From positions 1 to 28,180 of the forward strand of contig CAYGHG010000025.1 of NCBI GenBank assembly GCA_964349515.1: a DNA stretch of 28,180 nt. Reading direction: 5' to 3'. This DNA comes from CAYGHG01 sp964349515 (GTDB lineage Bacteria > Oederibacteriota > PGYV01 > CAYGHG01). The notes below the pieces were generated by a model. The model was not told the origin of the DNA. It did no database searches and was given only the letters and a program-made list of their open reading frames with translations. Positions 22,287 to 28,180 of this stretch are shown here, piece by piece; the stretch's first letter is position 1; each line of letters starts with the position of its first letter. The position numbers and the translations under genes are program-made.

Positions 22287-22874
22287 ATGTCTCAGACAAT
22301 GACGGAAGTCAGATGGCACGGAAGGGGAGGCCAGGGCGCGAAGACTGCGGCTCTGCTTCTCGGAGAGGCTGCTATTACAGCCGGTAAGTATGTACAGGCA
22401 TTCCCGGAGTACGGCCCGGAAAGAATGGGCGCGCCTGTTGCGTCTTTTGACAGGATTTCGGACAAGGAAATCACGATTCATTCGCCTGTTATAGCTCCAA
22501 ACGCGGTTGTGGTACTTGATGAGACGCTTATAGATAGCGTAAACGTGACAAAGGGTCTGCCCGAAGATACGGGCGTACTTGTTGTTAACACACCTTATAA
22601 AAAGGAAGAGATTCTGGTAAAACTGAATGGCTGGAAAGGGAAGCTGGTTGTAATTGACGCGTCAAAGGTAGCCCAGGAAAATATCGGCAAGCCGATACCC
22701 AACACGCCTATGATGGGAGCGCTTATTGCCGCGACCGGGATAATGGAAATAGACCACCTTATTGAAGATACAAAAAAGAAGCTTGAAAAAAAATTCAAGA
22801 ACAAGCCCGAGGTCATAGAGGGCAACTTAAAGGCGATAAAGGCAGCTTATGAGGAGGTTAAGAAAAATGGTTAA
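22287..22874 (+). CDS. porG: Pyruvate:ferredoxin oxidoreductase gamma subunit
   Basis: PorG is the gamma subunit of the four-subunit pyruvate synthase/oxidoreductase. The 195 residues start with VRWHGRGGQGAKTAALLLGE, the Gly-rich motif of the family, followed by VQAFPEYGPERMGAPVASF, which is characteristic of PorG rather than IorB. Length is normal (about 180-200). CAGGAGG at about 22271-22277 precedes the ATG. It heads the porG-porD-porA-porB order known from Thermotoga and archaea, overlapping porD by eight bases. Confidence 0.94.
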   Translation: MSQTMTEVRWHGRGGQGAKTAALLLGEAAITAGKYVQAFPEYGPERMGAPVASFDRISDKEITIHSPVIAPNAVVVLDETLIDSVNVTKGLPEDTGVLVVNTPYKKEEILVKLNGWKGKLVVIDASKVAQENIGKPIPNTPMMGALIAATGIMEIDHLIEDTKKKLEKKFKNKPEVIEGNLKAIKAAYEEVKKNG

Positions 22875-23274
22875 GAAACCGGAAATAAAAGGCTGGAAAG
22901 ACCTGCCTCACGGCGGCGTCATACAGAGCGGCACTTCGGAGCACTTTCACACCGGTAACTGGCGTTCAAAAGTGCCTCTGTGGCAGTCAAAGAACTGCAT
23001 ACACTGCATGATGTGCTGGGCCGTATGCCCCGACAATTCAATTAAGGTTGAGGCTGACGGAAAGAGAGGCGCATATGACTACAATTTCTGCAAGGGATGC
23101 GGAGTATGCGCTGTAGAGTGCCCGATATCGGTAAAGGTCATAAAAGAAATAAAGGCCGCTGACCCGGCCGCAAAGATAGACGCGTGGGACGGAGAAAAGA
23201 ACCCCACCTTCAGGGAAAAGGCCGCTATACTCATGATTTCCCTGAAAGAAGCAAAAGAAAAACACAACATATAA
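22867..23274 (+). CDS. porD: Pyruvate:ferredoxin oxidoreductase delta (ferredoxin-like) subunit
   Basis: This 135-residue subunit carries two [4Fe-4S] clusters and passes electrons from PorB to ferredoxin. The cluster motifs are CIHCMMCWAVCP near residue 45 and CKGCGVCAVECP near residue 78. The N-terminus (GWKDLPHGGVIQSGTSEHFH) and C-terminal extension are typical of PorD. The ATG at 22867 has GAGGAGG about nine bases upstream, inside porG. The longer reading from 22849 begins within that ribosome site and is rejected. Confidence 0.95.
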   Translation: MVKKPEIKGWKDLPHGGVIQSGTSEHFHTGNWRSKVPLWQSKNCIHCMMCWAVCPDNSIKVEADGKRGAYDYNFCKGCGVCAVECPISVKVIKEIKAADPAAKIDAWDGEKNPTFREKAAILMISLKEAKEKHNI

Positions 23275-23289
23275 GGGAGGCGCACAATA

Positions 23290-24465
23290 ATGGAAAAGAC
23301 AATAGTAGCGCGCACCGGCAATGAAGCAATGTCAGAAGCGATGCGCCAGATCAATCCTGACGTCTGCGCGGCGTACCCTATAACGCCCGCGACGGAAATA
23401 ATGCAGATTTTCTCTACATTCGTGGCTGACGGGCTTGTAAAAACAAACCTGATTACAGTTGAATCCGAACACTCGGCTATGTCCGCCTGTCTGGGTTCCG
23501 CGGCAGCAGGCGCGAGGACTATGACCGCCACCTCGTCGCAGGGTCTCGCGCTTATGCACGAGATTCTTTACATCGTATCGGCTTTAAGGCTTCCGGTAGT
23601 GCTTGCTGAGGTAAACAGGGCGCTCTCCGGACCCATCAACATCCACTGCGACCACTCAGACACAATGGGCGAGCGCGACAGCGGCTGGATACAGATTTTT
23701 GCGGAGAACTCGCAGGAAGCATATGATTCGCTTATACAGGCGGTCAGGATCGGAGAGCACAAGGACGTGCAGCTGCCTGTTATGGTGTCAACCGACGGCT
23801 TTATCATAAGCCACGGGATGGAAAGGCTTGAGATGTATCCTGACGCCGAAGTAAGAAAATTTGTCGGGGAGTACAAGCCCTTCTACAACGTGCTTGATGT
23901 CGATAACCCGATAACCGTAGGCTCTATCGTTCTTACCGATTACTATCTTGAGCACAAAAAAGTACAGCACGAGGCAATGAAAAATGCCCACCGGGTTGTG
24001 GCGGAGATAGGAAAGGAGTTCGGCAAGACATTTGGAAAAGAATACGGCTACATAGAAAAGTACAAAGCTGACGACGCGGATGTTATCCTGGTGTGCTTAG
24101 GCTCGACCGCAGGCACCTCCAAAGCCGCTATTGAAGAGCTCAGGCAGGAAGGCATCAAAGCGGGGCTCGTAAAGGTAAGGCTTTTCAGGCCGTTCCCTGC
24201 TGCGGAAATAGTCGAGGCGATAAAGGGGGCAAAAGCGCTGGTGGTGCTTGACCGTTCCGAATCAATGAGCAACCAGGCCGGACCGCTTGCGACCGAAATA
24301 AAGGCAGGCCTGTTTGACGCCGGTGTTGTGCTGCCGATGAATAATTACATCTACGGCCTTGGCGGAAGGGAAATTTACATTGAAGAAATAAAGACAGTTT
24401 TCAGGGACGCGGTTTCAGGCAAGTGCAACCCGTCAGAAGTAAAATATCTCGGCGTGAAAGAATAA
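23290..24465 (+). CDS. porA: Pyruvate:ferredoxin oxidoreductase alpha subunit
   Basis: The 391-residue alpha subunit forms part of the substrate and thiamine-diphosphate site. It contains the family stretch AAYPITPATEIMQIF near residue 28, TVESEHSAMSACLGSAAAGA with the conserved Glu near the cofactor, TATSSQGLALMHEILY, and CDHSDTMGERDSGWIQ, which is typical of pyruvate-specific PorA. The C-terminal part (VRLFRPFPAAEIVEAI, LDRSESMSNQAGPLATEI) is the transketolase-C-like domain. GGGAGGCG precedes the ATG. Length and order match the porGDAB operon. Confidence 0.96.
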   Translation: MEKTIVARTGNEAMSEAMRQINPDVCAAYPITPATEIMQIFSTFVADGLVKTNLITVESEHSAMSACLGSAAAGARTMTATSSQGLALMHEILYIVSALRLPVVLAEVNRALSGPINIHCDHSDTMGERDSGWIQIFAENSQEAYDSLIQAVRIGEHKDVQLPVMVSTDGFIISHGMERLEMYPDAEVRKFVGEYKPFYNVLDVDNPITVGSIVLTDYYLEHKKVQHEAMKNAHRVVAEIGKEFGKTFGKEYGYIEKYKADDADVILVCLGSTAGTSKAAIEELRQEGIKAGLVKVRLFRPFPAAEIVEAIKGAKALVVLDRSESMSNQAGPLATEIKAGLFDAGVVLPMNNYIYGLGGREIYIEEIKTVFRDAVSGKCNPSEVKYLGVKE

Positions 24466-24478
24466 GGAGGCCCAAACA

Positions 24479-25411
24479 ATGGCTGCACCAAAACAATCAG
24501 CAAAAGAAGAGGTACGTTTTATAGGCGGGCACAGGGCCTGCGCCGGATGCGCTTATCCTGTGTTCCTGAAAGAGATGTTCTCGTCAACAAAGGACCCTGT
24601 AGTGGTTGTCAGCGCGACAGGCTGCCTTGAGGTTACCTCCACGATTTTCCCTTACTCGGCGTGGAAAGTTCCTTTTCTGCACAATGCCTTTGAAAACTCG
24701 GCCGCGACAGCGTCGGGCATAGAGGGCGCTTACCAGTCGCTTAAAAAACAGGGCAGGTTTGACAGGAAGGTACAGTTTGTGGCAATGGGCGGAGACGGCG
24801 GGACCTATGACATAGGGCTTCAGTCGCTCTCGGGAGCCATGGAAAGGCGCCACGACATGTTATATGTCTGCTACAACAACGATGCCTATATGAATACAGG
24901 CGTTCAGCGCTCCTCGGCTACGCCTTTTTCGGCTCACACTACCACATCGCCGGCGGGTAAAGTAGTGCCCGGTAAGACGGAGCACTCCAAAAACCTGACG
25001 GAGATTATGGCCGCGCACGAACTGCCGTATGTGGCTCAGGCCTGTGTTTCAAACTGGGCGGACGCAACAAGCAAGTTCCAGAAGGCATTTACCACAACAG
25101 GGCCGAAGTTTATCAACATCTACTCGCCGTGCGTGCCGGGCTGGGGCTACCATATGTCGCAGACCATGCAGGTCGGCAAGCTTGCTGTAGAGACCAGGGT
25201 ATGGCCTCTGTATGAGATTGTAGACGGCGTGTACAAAATCACCTACAAACCAAAGGAAAATGTCCCTGTTACCGAGTTCATGAAAAACCAGGTGAGGTTT
25301 AAGCATTTCATGAAACCGGAGAACAAGGCAATAATTGACAACATCCAGGCATTTGTGGACCAGCGCTGGAACCACCTGCTGATGATGGAAGAAGCGACGA
25401 ACAAAAAATAA
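24479..25411 (+). CDS. porB: Pyruvate:ferredoxin oxidoreductase beta subunit
   Basis: PorB binds thiamine diphosphate and the proximal [4Fe-4S] cluster. Decarboxylation of pyruvate here gives acetyl-CoA with electrons leaving through PorD. In the 310-residue product the cluster ligands are C21 and C24 (CAGC), C49 (TGCLEV) and C218 (SPCVPGWG). The cofactor/Mg motif is MGGDGGTYDIG followed by YNNDAYMNTGVQRSSATP. Length is usual. An AAGGAGG site precedes the ATG, and a strong terminator lies about 70 bases after the stop, so the operon ends here. Confidence 0.96.
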   Translation: MAAPKQSAKEEVRFIGGHRACAGCAYPVFLKEMFSSTKDPVVVVSATGCLEVTSTIFPYSAWKVPFLHNAFENSAATASGIEGAYQSLKKQGRFDRKVQFVAMGGDGGTYDIGLQSLSGAMERRHDMLYVCYNNDAYMNTGVQRSSATPFSAHTTTSPAGKVVPGKTEHSKNLTEIMAAHELPYVAQACVSNWADATSKFQKAFTTTGPKFINIYSPCVPGWGYHMSQTMQVGKLAVETRVWPLYEIVDGVYKITYKPKENVPVTEFMKNQVRFKHFMKPENKAIIDNIQAFVDQRWNHLLMMEEATNKK

Positions 25412-25478
25412 TTTGCAGTAAGTTTCAATTTTAAGTTTTCAGCTAAATGATGCGTGTTACCCCTTATATATAACGCGG

Positions 25479-25511
25479 CCGGGCCCGGAGAAATCCGGGC
25501 CCGGATTTTTC
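25479..25511 (+). terminator. Rho-independent terminator of porGDAB
   Basis: CCGGGCCCGGA (25479-25489) and TCCGGGCCCGG (25494-25504) form a perfect 11-bp GC-rich stem with a GAAA tetraloop, followed by ATTTTTCTTC. This is a textbook intrinsic terminator. A TTTCAATTTTAAGTTTTCAG fragment of the heptad family lies upstream at about 25424-25443. Confidence 0.92.
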
Positions 25512-25575
25512 TTCGAAAAAACAAGAGGCTGTCAATAAGAAAACAAAAAAAACGGTTAAAAAAACAAATATTTTA

Positions 25576-25604
25576 TTGACAAAAAAAAAGAATGGGTTTA
25601 TATT
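25576..25604 (+). promoter_or_regulatory. Strong housekeeping promoter of speD
   Basis: A perfect TTGACA at 25576-25581 and TATATT at 25599-25604 are 17 bases apart, in an A/T-rich setting with A-tracts upstream. Transcription would begin near 25611 and give a leader of about 108 bases. Confidence 0.8.
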
Positions 25605-25651
25605 TTAAATGCATTAAAACTAAAGCATACAGAGAACAGGAAGAAGGAAAG

Positions 25652-25672
25652 GCCCCGGGTACCGGGGCTTTT
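25652..25672 (+). promoter_or_regulatory. Leader hairpin (possible attenuator) before speD
   Basis: GCCCCGG (25652-25658), loop GTA, CCGGGGC (25662-25668) and then TTTT. A purine-rich AGGAAGAAGGAAAGG stretch comes just before it. The hairpin resembles a short terminator placed inside the speD transcript, or a structure that brings the AAGGAAAGG sequence close to the small reading frame at 25673. No known riboswitch class was recognised. Confidence 0.45.
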
Positions 25673-25717
25673 ATGATAAATAAACTTCAAACCCTTAAAA
25701 AGGCGGGGGTGCACTGA
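25673..25717 (+). CDS. Possible 14-codon leader peptide upstream of speD
   Basis: An ATG directly after the leader hairpin opens the small reading frame MINKLQTLKKAGVH, whose TGA ends one base before the TTG start of speD. Its last codons contain the G-rich ribosome site of speD, so translating it would affect speD initiation. The only ribosome-site-like sequence for it (AAGGAAAGG) is on the far side of the hairpin. Such a short frame can arise by chance. Confidence 0.25.
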   Translation: MINKLQTLKKAGVH

Positions 25718-25718
25718 G

Positions 25719-26135
25719 TTGAAAAGTTTGGGAAGACACATTCTTGTTGAGTTTTACGGATGCGCTAAAAAGAAACTAAATGACCTAAGATTTATTCAAC
25801 AGGCGATGACCGGAGCGGCAGAATACGCGAAGGCAACGGTCGTTGATGATGTTTTCCACAAATTTAACCCTCACGGGGTCAGTGGAGTGGTGGTCATAGC
25901 AGAGTCGCATCTTGCTATTCACACCTGGCCTGAATACGGTTATGCGGCAGTAGATTTATTTACATGCGGCGAGGAAGTGGACCCATGGGACTGCTTCTTT
26001 TATTTGAACAGGGAATTTGAGGCTGCTTCAAATACGACAATGGAGCTTAAAAGAGGGCTTCTTGACATACCCAACTTGAGGCATAAAATTAAAAAAGACG
26101 CGAAAGAGCCTGAAAAAGTAAAAGCTTTTACGTAG
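25719..26135 (+). CDS. speD: S-adenosylmethionine decarboxylase proenzyme
   Basis: SpeD makes decarboxylated S-adenosylmethionine, the aminopropyl donor for spermidine. It self-cleaves to form its pyruvoyl cofactor. The 138-residue product is the short prokaryotic class. From the TTG at 25719 the N-terminus is KSLGRHILVEFYGC. The cleavage serine is S63 in AESHLAIHTWPEYGYAA, with H68 and C83 (LFTCGEEVDPW); these are the numbers known for the Thermotoga maritima enzyme, which supports this start. A G-rich site (25704-25710) precedes it. No speE is in the window. The gene has its own strong promoter and a structured leader, suggesting regulation. The DksA-type gene follows 25 bases later. Confidence 0.94.
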   Translation: MKSLGRHILVEFYGCAKKKLNDLRFIQQAMTGAAEYAKATVVDDVFHKFNPHGVSGVVVIAESHLAIHTWPEYGYAAVDLFTCGEEVDPWDCFFYLNREFEAASNTTMELKRGLLDIPNLRHKIKKDAKEPEKVKAFT

Positions 26136-26160
26136 GCTGTTCGTGGAGGAGACGCTAAAA

Positions 26161-26514
26161 GTGGACGCAAAAAGAAAAAAAGAATTAAAAGAGATACTTG
26201 AAGAGATGAAGGTTGATAAAATCGCAGAGATAAGGCAAAATGCCGCCGATATGGAGAGCGCGGAGAGCTTCAGGCACGATGCCGGCGACGTTGCTGACAC
26301 TGCGACTACAATTTATGAAAAAGAGCTGCACTTTGACCTGACTGAAAAAAACAAGAAACTGCTCACAGATGTGGAAAATGCGCTGAAAAAAATAGAAGAC
26401 GGCAATTACGGCAAATGCGAACGCTGCACGAAAGACATAAGCATCGAGCGCCTAAAAGCGCTTCCTTTCACAAAACTCTGCATCAAATGCCAGTCCGGCG
26501 CCGAGAGAAAATAA
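26161..26514 (+). CDS. DksA/TraR-family zinc-finger regulator
   Basis: Proteins of this family enter the secondary channel of RNA polymerase and alter promoter response, often with ppGpp. From the GTG at 26161 the product is 117 residues. A coiled-coil region covers about 1-75 and includes the tip-like motif DVADTA (matching the DxxDxA of DksA) in FRHDAGDVADTATTIY. It is followed by NYGKCERCTKDISIERLKAL and CIKC, a four-cysteine zinc finger. GGAGGA lies ten bases before the GTG; an alternative GTG at 26143 overlaps that site and is not preferred. It is shorter than E. coli DksA (151) and near the size of Bacillus YteA/YocK-like proteins. It probably shares the speD transcript. Confidence 0.88.
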   Translation: MDAKRKKELKEILEEMKVDKIAEIRQNAADMESAESFRHDAGDVADTATTIYEKELHFDLTEKNKKLLTDVENALKKIEDGNYGKCERCTKDISIERLKALPFTKLCIKCQSGAERK

Positions 26515-26524
26515 GGCTTATGAT

Positions 26525-27487
26525 ATGCTCAGGGCCTATGTTTTTACAGGCAGGGAAGTGCTGGGCAGGGACAATTTCCCGGATGCATATAAGGCAATAA
26601 AGAAAAAATCCGGCGCAGTCTGGATTGATCTTGAGGATCCCACCGAAGAGGAAATTGATTTTCTGACTGATCAGTTTGATTTTCACCCGCTTTCCATAGA
26701 AGACTCCGTAATGAAGCAGGACCACCCCAAAATAGAGATATTTGACGACTACACTCTTATCATCATGCACGCCATAAGGCTTGTTAACGGCGAGGTAAAG
26801 CCCGAACAGCTCAATATTTTTGTAGGCAGAAATTTTATCGTCACGATGCACGAGGCCAGGGTGCGCGTGGTTGAAAAGGCGATAAACAGGGTAAACTCAA
26901 AGACGAGGACCATGGCGGCTGCGGGTGTTGACTCAATCCTTCACGTACTGGTTGACGGGATTGTTGACGAGTATTACCCCGTGATAGACAAGCTTGACGA
27001 CAATGTGGACGAACTCGAGGACATGGTTCTTGAAGAACGCGAAACAAACATTATAGAAAACATACTGATGCAGAAAAGAAACATCCTGGTAATGAGGAAA
27101 TACATTAATCTGGAAAAGCAGATAGTCAACAAACTCAGCAAATCGGAAATAAGCGCGGTAAAGGAAAATAACGAAGCCTATTTCCGCGACGTTTACGACC
27201 ACCTTGTCAACATGCAGGAAACACTGGAAATCCTGCGCGAGGTGGTCCCCTCGCTGATAGAGTCATACCACTCAATGTCCGCAAAAAAGCTTAACAGGCT
27301 TATTCACCGCCTTACAATTCTTGCCACGATAGGAATACCTCTCACAATTGTCACGAGCTATTACGGAATGAACCTGCCCCTGCCGGAGTTTGCCATGGGC
27401 GGCGCAGGGAATTTCATAATGTGGGGGCTTATGCTGGTTGCCGGCCTCGGGACTTATATCGCCCTGAAAATTAATAAGTGGTTATAA
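26525..27487 (+). CDS. corA: CorA magnesium/cobalt transporter
   Basis: CorA is a pentameric inner-membrane channel for Mg2+ (and Co2+, Ni2+). The 320 residues have a large cytoplasmic N-terminal domain beginning with AYVFTGREVLG and containing WIDLEDPTEEEIDFL, a long helix rich in acidic and basic residues, and two C-terminal membrane helices (about 263-282 and 296-315). The signature GMN is G281-M282-N283 in YYGMNLPLPE, at the end of the first membrane helix. Length is slightly below the Thermotoga protein (351). It starts ten bases after the previous stop with no good ribosome site, so coupling to the DksA-type gene is likely. Confidence 0.94.
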   Translation: MLRAYVFTGREVLGRDNFPDAYKAIKKKSGAVWIDLEDPTEEEIDFLTDQFDFHPLSIEDSVMKQDHPKIEIFDDYTLIIMHAIRLVNGEVKPEQLNIFVGRNFIVTMHEARVRVVEKAINRVNSKTRTMAAAGVDSILHVLVDGIVDEYYPVIDKLDDNVDELEDMVLEERETNIIENILMQKRNILVMRKYINLEKQIVNKLSKSEISAVKENNEAYFRDVYDHLVNMQETLEILREVVPSLIESYHSMSAKKLNRLIHRLTILATIGIPLTIVTSYYGMNLPLPEFAMGGAGNFIMWGLMLVAGLGTYIALKINKWL

Positions 27488-27509
27488 AGAGTTTGCGCGG
27501 TTTTTTGGG

Positions 27510-28061
27510 GTGAAGATTACAAGCGGTATCTTCAGCGGCATAGAATTAAAAACACCCGAGGGTATAAGTGTCAGGCCCACTCTTGCCAAAACCAGGCAGG
27601 CTGTATTCAATATGCTCCGCCCCTACACCGCGGAGAGTGTCTGCGTTGACCTTTTTGCAGGCACAGGCGCGATGGGGCTGGAAGCCTTAAGCAACGGCGC
27701 TTCCAGATGCTATTTTATAGACAACAGACAGGCAAAACTCATAGCTTCAAACGCGGCAAAGCTTAGGTTTGCGGCGGGCAGGGCGGATGTATTTTCAGCT
27801 GACTGGGAAGACGGGCTGAAAATGCTCTATAAAAAAGGGGTTAAAGCTGATATTGTATTTGCCGACCCGCCTTATGACTGCGGGTACCCAATAAAACTGT
27901 TGAATTCATCCGGGTTAAGTGATATTTTGAAAGACGGCGGTTTGTTTGTGCTGGAGAGCACGGTGGATGAGGCGCCTGCAGAGATTCCGCCGGGCTTAAA
28001 AATAACCAAACAGAAACATTACGGGCAGGCGGTTATTACTATTATTTCAAAAGGAGGCTGA
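27510..28061 (+). CDS. rsmD: 16S rRNA (guanine966-N2)-methyltransferase RsmD
   Basis: RsmD methylates the 16S rRNA nucleotide equivalent to G966, using S-adenosylmethionine. The 183-residue protein starts MKITSGIFSGIELKTPEG, with RPTLAKTRQAVFNML, a family hallmark. The cofactor motif is VDLFAGTGAMGLEALSNGA. The catalytic motif is D119-P-P-Y122 (FADPPYDCGYP), the usual RsmD variant of NPPY. The start is GTG with only weak G-rich sequence upstream. It is followed by another gene with a strong ribosome site one base after the stop. In many genomes coaD follows rsmD; here the next gene is different. Confidence 0.94.
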   Translation: MKITSGIFSGIELKTPEGISVRPTLAKTRQAVFNMLRPYTAESVCVDLFAGTGAMGLEALSNGASRCYFIDNRQAKLIASNAAKLRFAAGRADVFSADWEDGLKMLYKKGVKADIVFADPPYDCGYPIKLLNSSGLSDILKDGGLFVLESTVDEAPAEIPPGLKITKQKHYGQAVITIISKGG

Positions 28062-28062
28062 A

Positions 28063-28180
28063 ATGGTTGATGCGGCGGTTCTGAAGAAAATACCCGCTTT
28101 TAAACCCTTTACGGAAGATGAAATCAAGGTTCTATCACAGCGGCTGTTGGAGGAAAGCGTGGAAGCCGGAAGGTCTATCT
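28063..28180 (+). CDS. N-terminal part of a cyclic-nucleotide-binding-like protein (truncated by window end)
   Basis: Thirty-nine codons are visible before the window ends. The sequence VLKKIPAFKPFTEDEIKVLS followed by a helix and EESVEAGRSI is the usual opening of a Crp/cyclic-nucleotide-binding cNMP domain (LKKIPLF...L...E...L, then G-x-x-I). The start follows AAGGAGG (28051-28057). Whether a DNA-binding, kinase or other domain follows is not visible. Confidence 0.6.
   Translation, partial: MVDAAVLKKIPAFKPFTEDEIKVLSQRLLEESVEAGRSI

Overview
The window reads as a piece of the chromosome of an uncultured, anaerobic, Gram-negative-type (diderm) bacterium, probably from a candidate phylum. A heptose epimerase points to lipopolysaccharide. 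PorGDAB, IorAB and Pta-AckA point to ferredoxin-based fermentation. A large secreted protein with Thr/Pro linkers and a type-IX-like C-terminal sorting domain resembles proteins of Goldbacteria/Firestonebacteria/Elusimicrobia-like genomes; that placement is an impression, not a measurement. Every gene I could support lies on the + strand.

Layout. 1-8016 is a tightly coupled envelope and cell-shape operon: a small membrane-anchored Lys/Ala-rich protein, mreB, mreC, mreD, mrdA (PBP2), rodA, rng and hldD, with start/stop overlaps from mreD onward. 8125-10482 is pta-ackA behind a near-consensus promoter. 10636-12485 holds a PfkB-family sugar kinase and an RluD-family pseudouridine synthase. 12474-13199 is a ribbon-helix-helix/PIN toxin-antitoxin pair with a promoter and a 9-bp palindromic operator. 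13174-17090 is an iorB-paaK-ACT-iorA operon for 2-oxoacid or aryl-acid metabolism that ends in a terminator; its IorA lacks the usual C-terminal ferredoxin domain. 17124-22103 is accessory: a small lipoprotein, a 999-residue secreted protein that parses as two seven-bladed propellers, three arrays of one tandem-repeat family, and a 1.2-kb element bounded by about 79-bp inverted repeats that encloses one unknown gene with its own promoter and terminator. 22112-25511 is porGDAB with promoter and terminator. 25576-28180 carries speD behind a structured leader, a DksA/TraR-type regulator, corA, rsmD and the start of a cyclic-nucleotide-binding-like protein.

How the genes work together. PorGDAB makes acetyl-CoA and reduced ferredoxin from pyruvate, and Pta-AckA turns acetyl-CoA into acetate plus ATP. 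IorAB and the PaaK-type ligase probably interconvert aryl 2-oxoacids, aryl-CoA and aryl-acids. MreBCD, PBP2 and RodA form the elongasome, with lipopolysaccharide heptose synthesis attached to the same transcript.

Most unusual features: the inverted-repeat-bounded element and its related arrays; several intergenic families of 7-base tandem repeats, one of which supplies the stop codon of hldD; the histone-tail-like membrane protein in front of mreB; a PBP2 with KTA in place of KTG; and the leader of speD. No tRNA, rRNA, transposase, phage gene or CRISPR array was seen.
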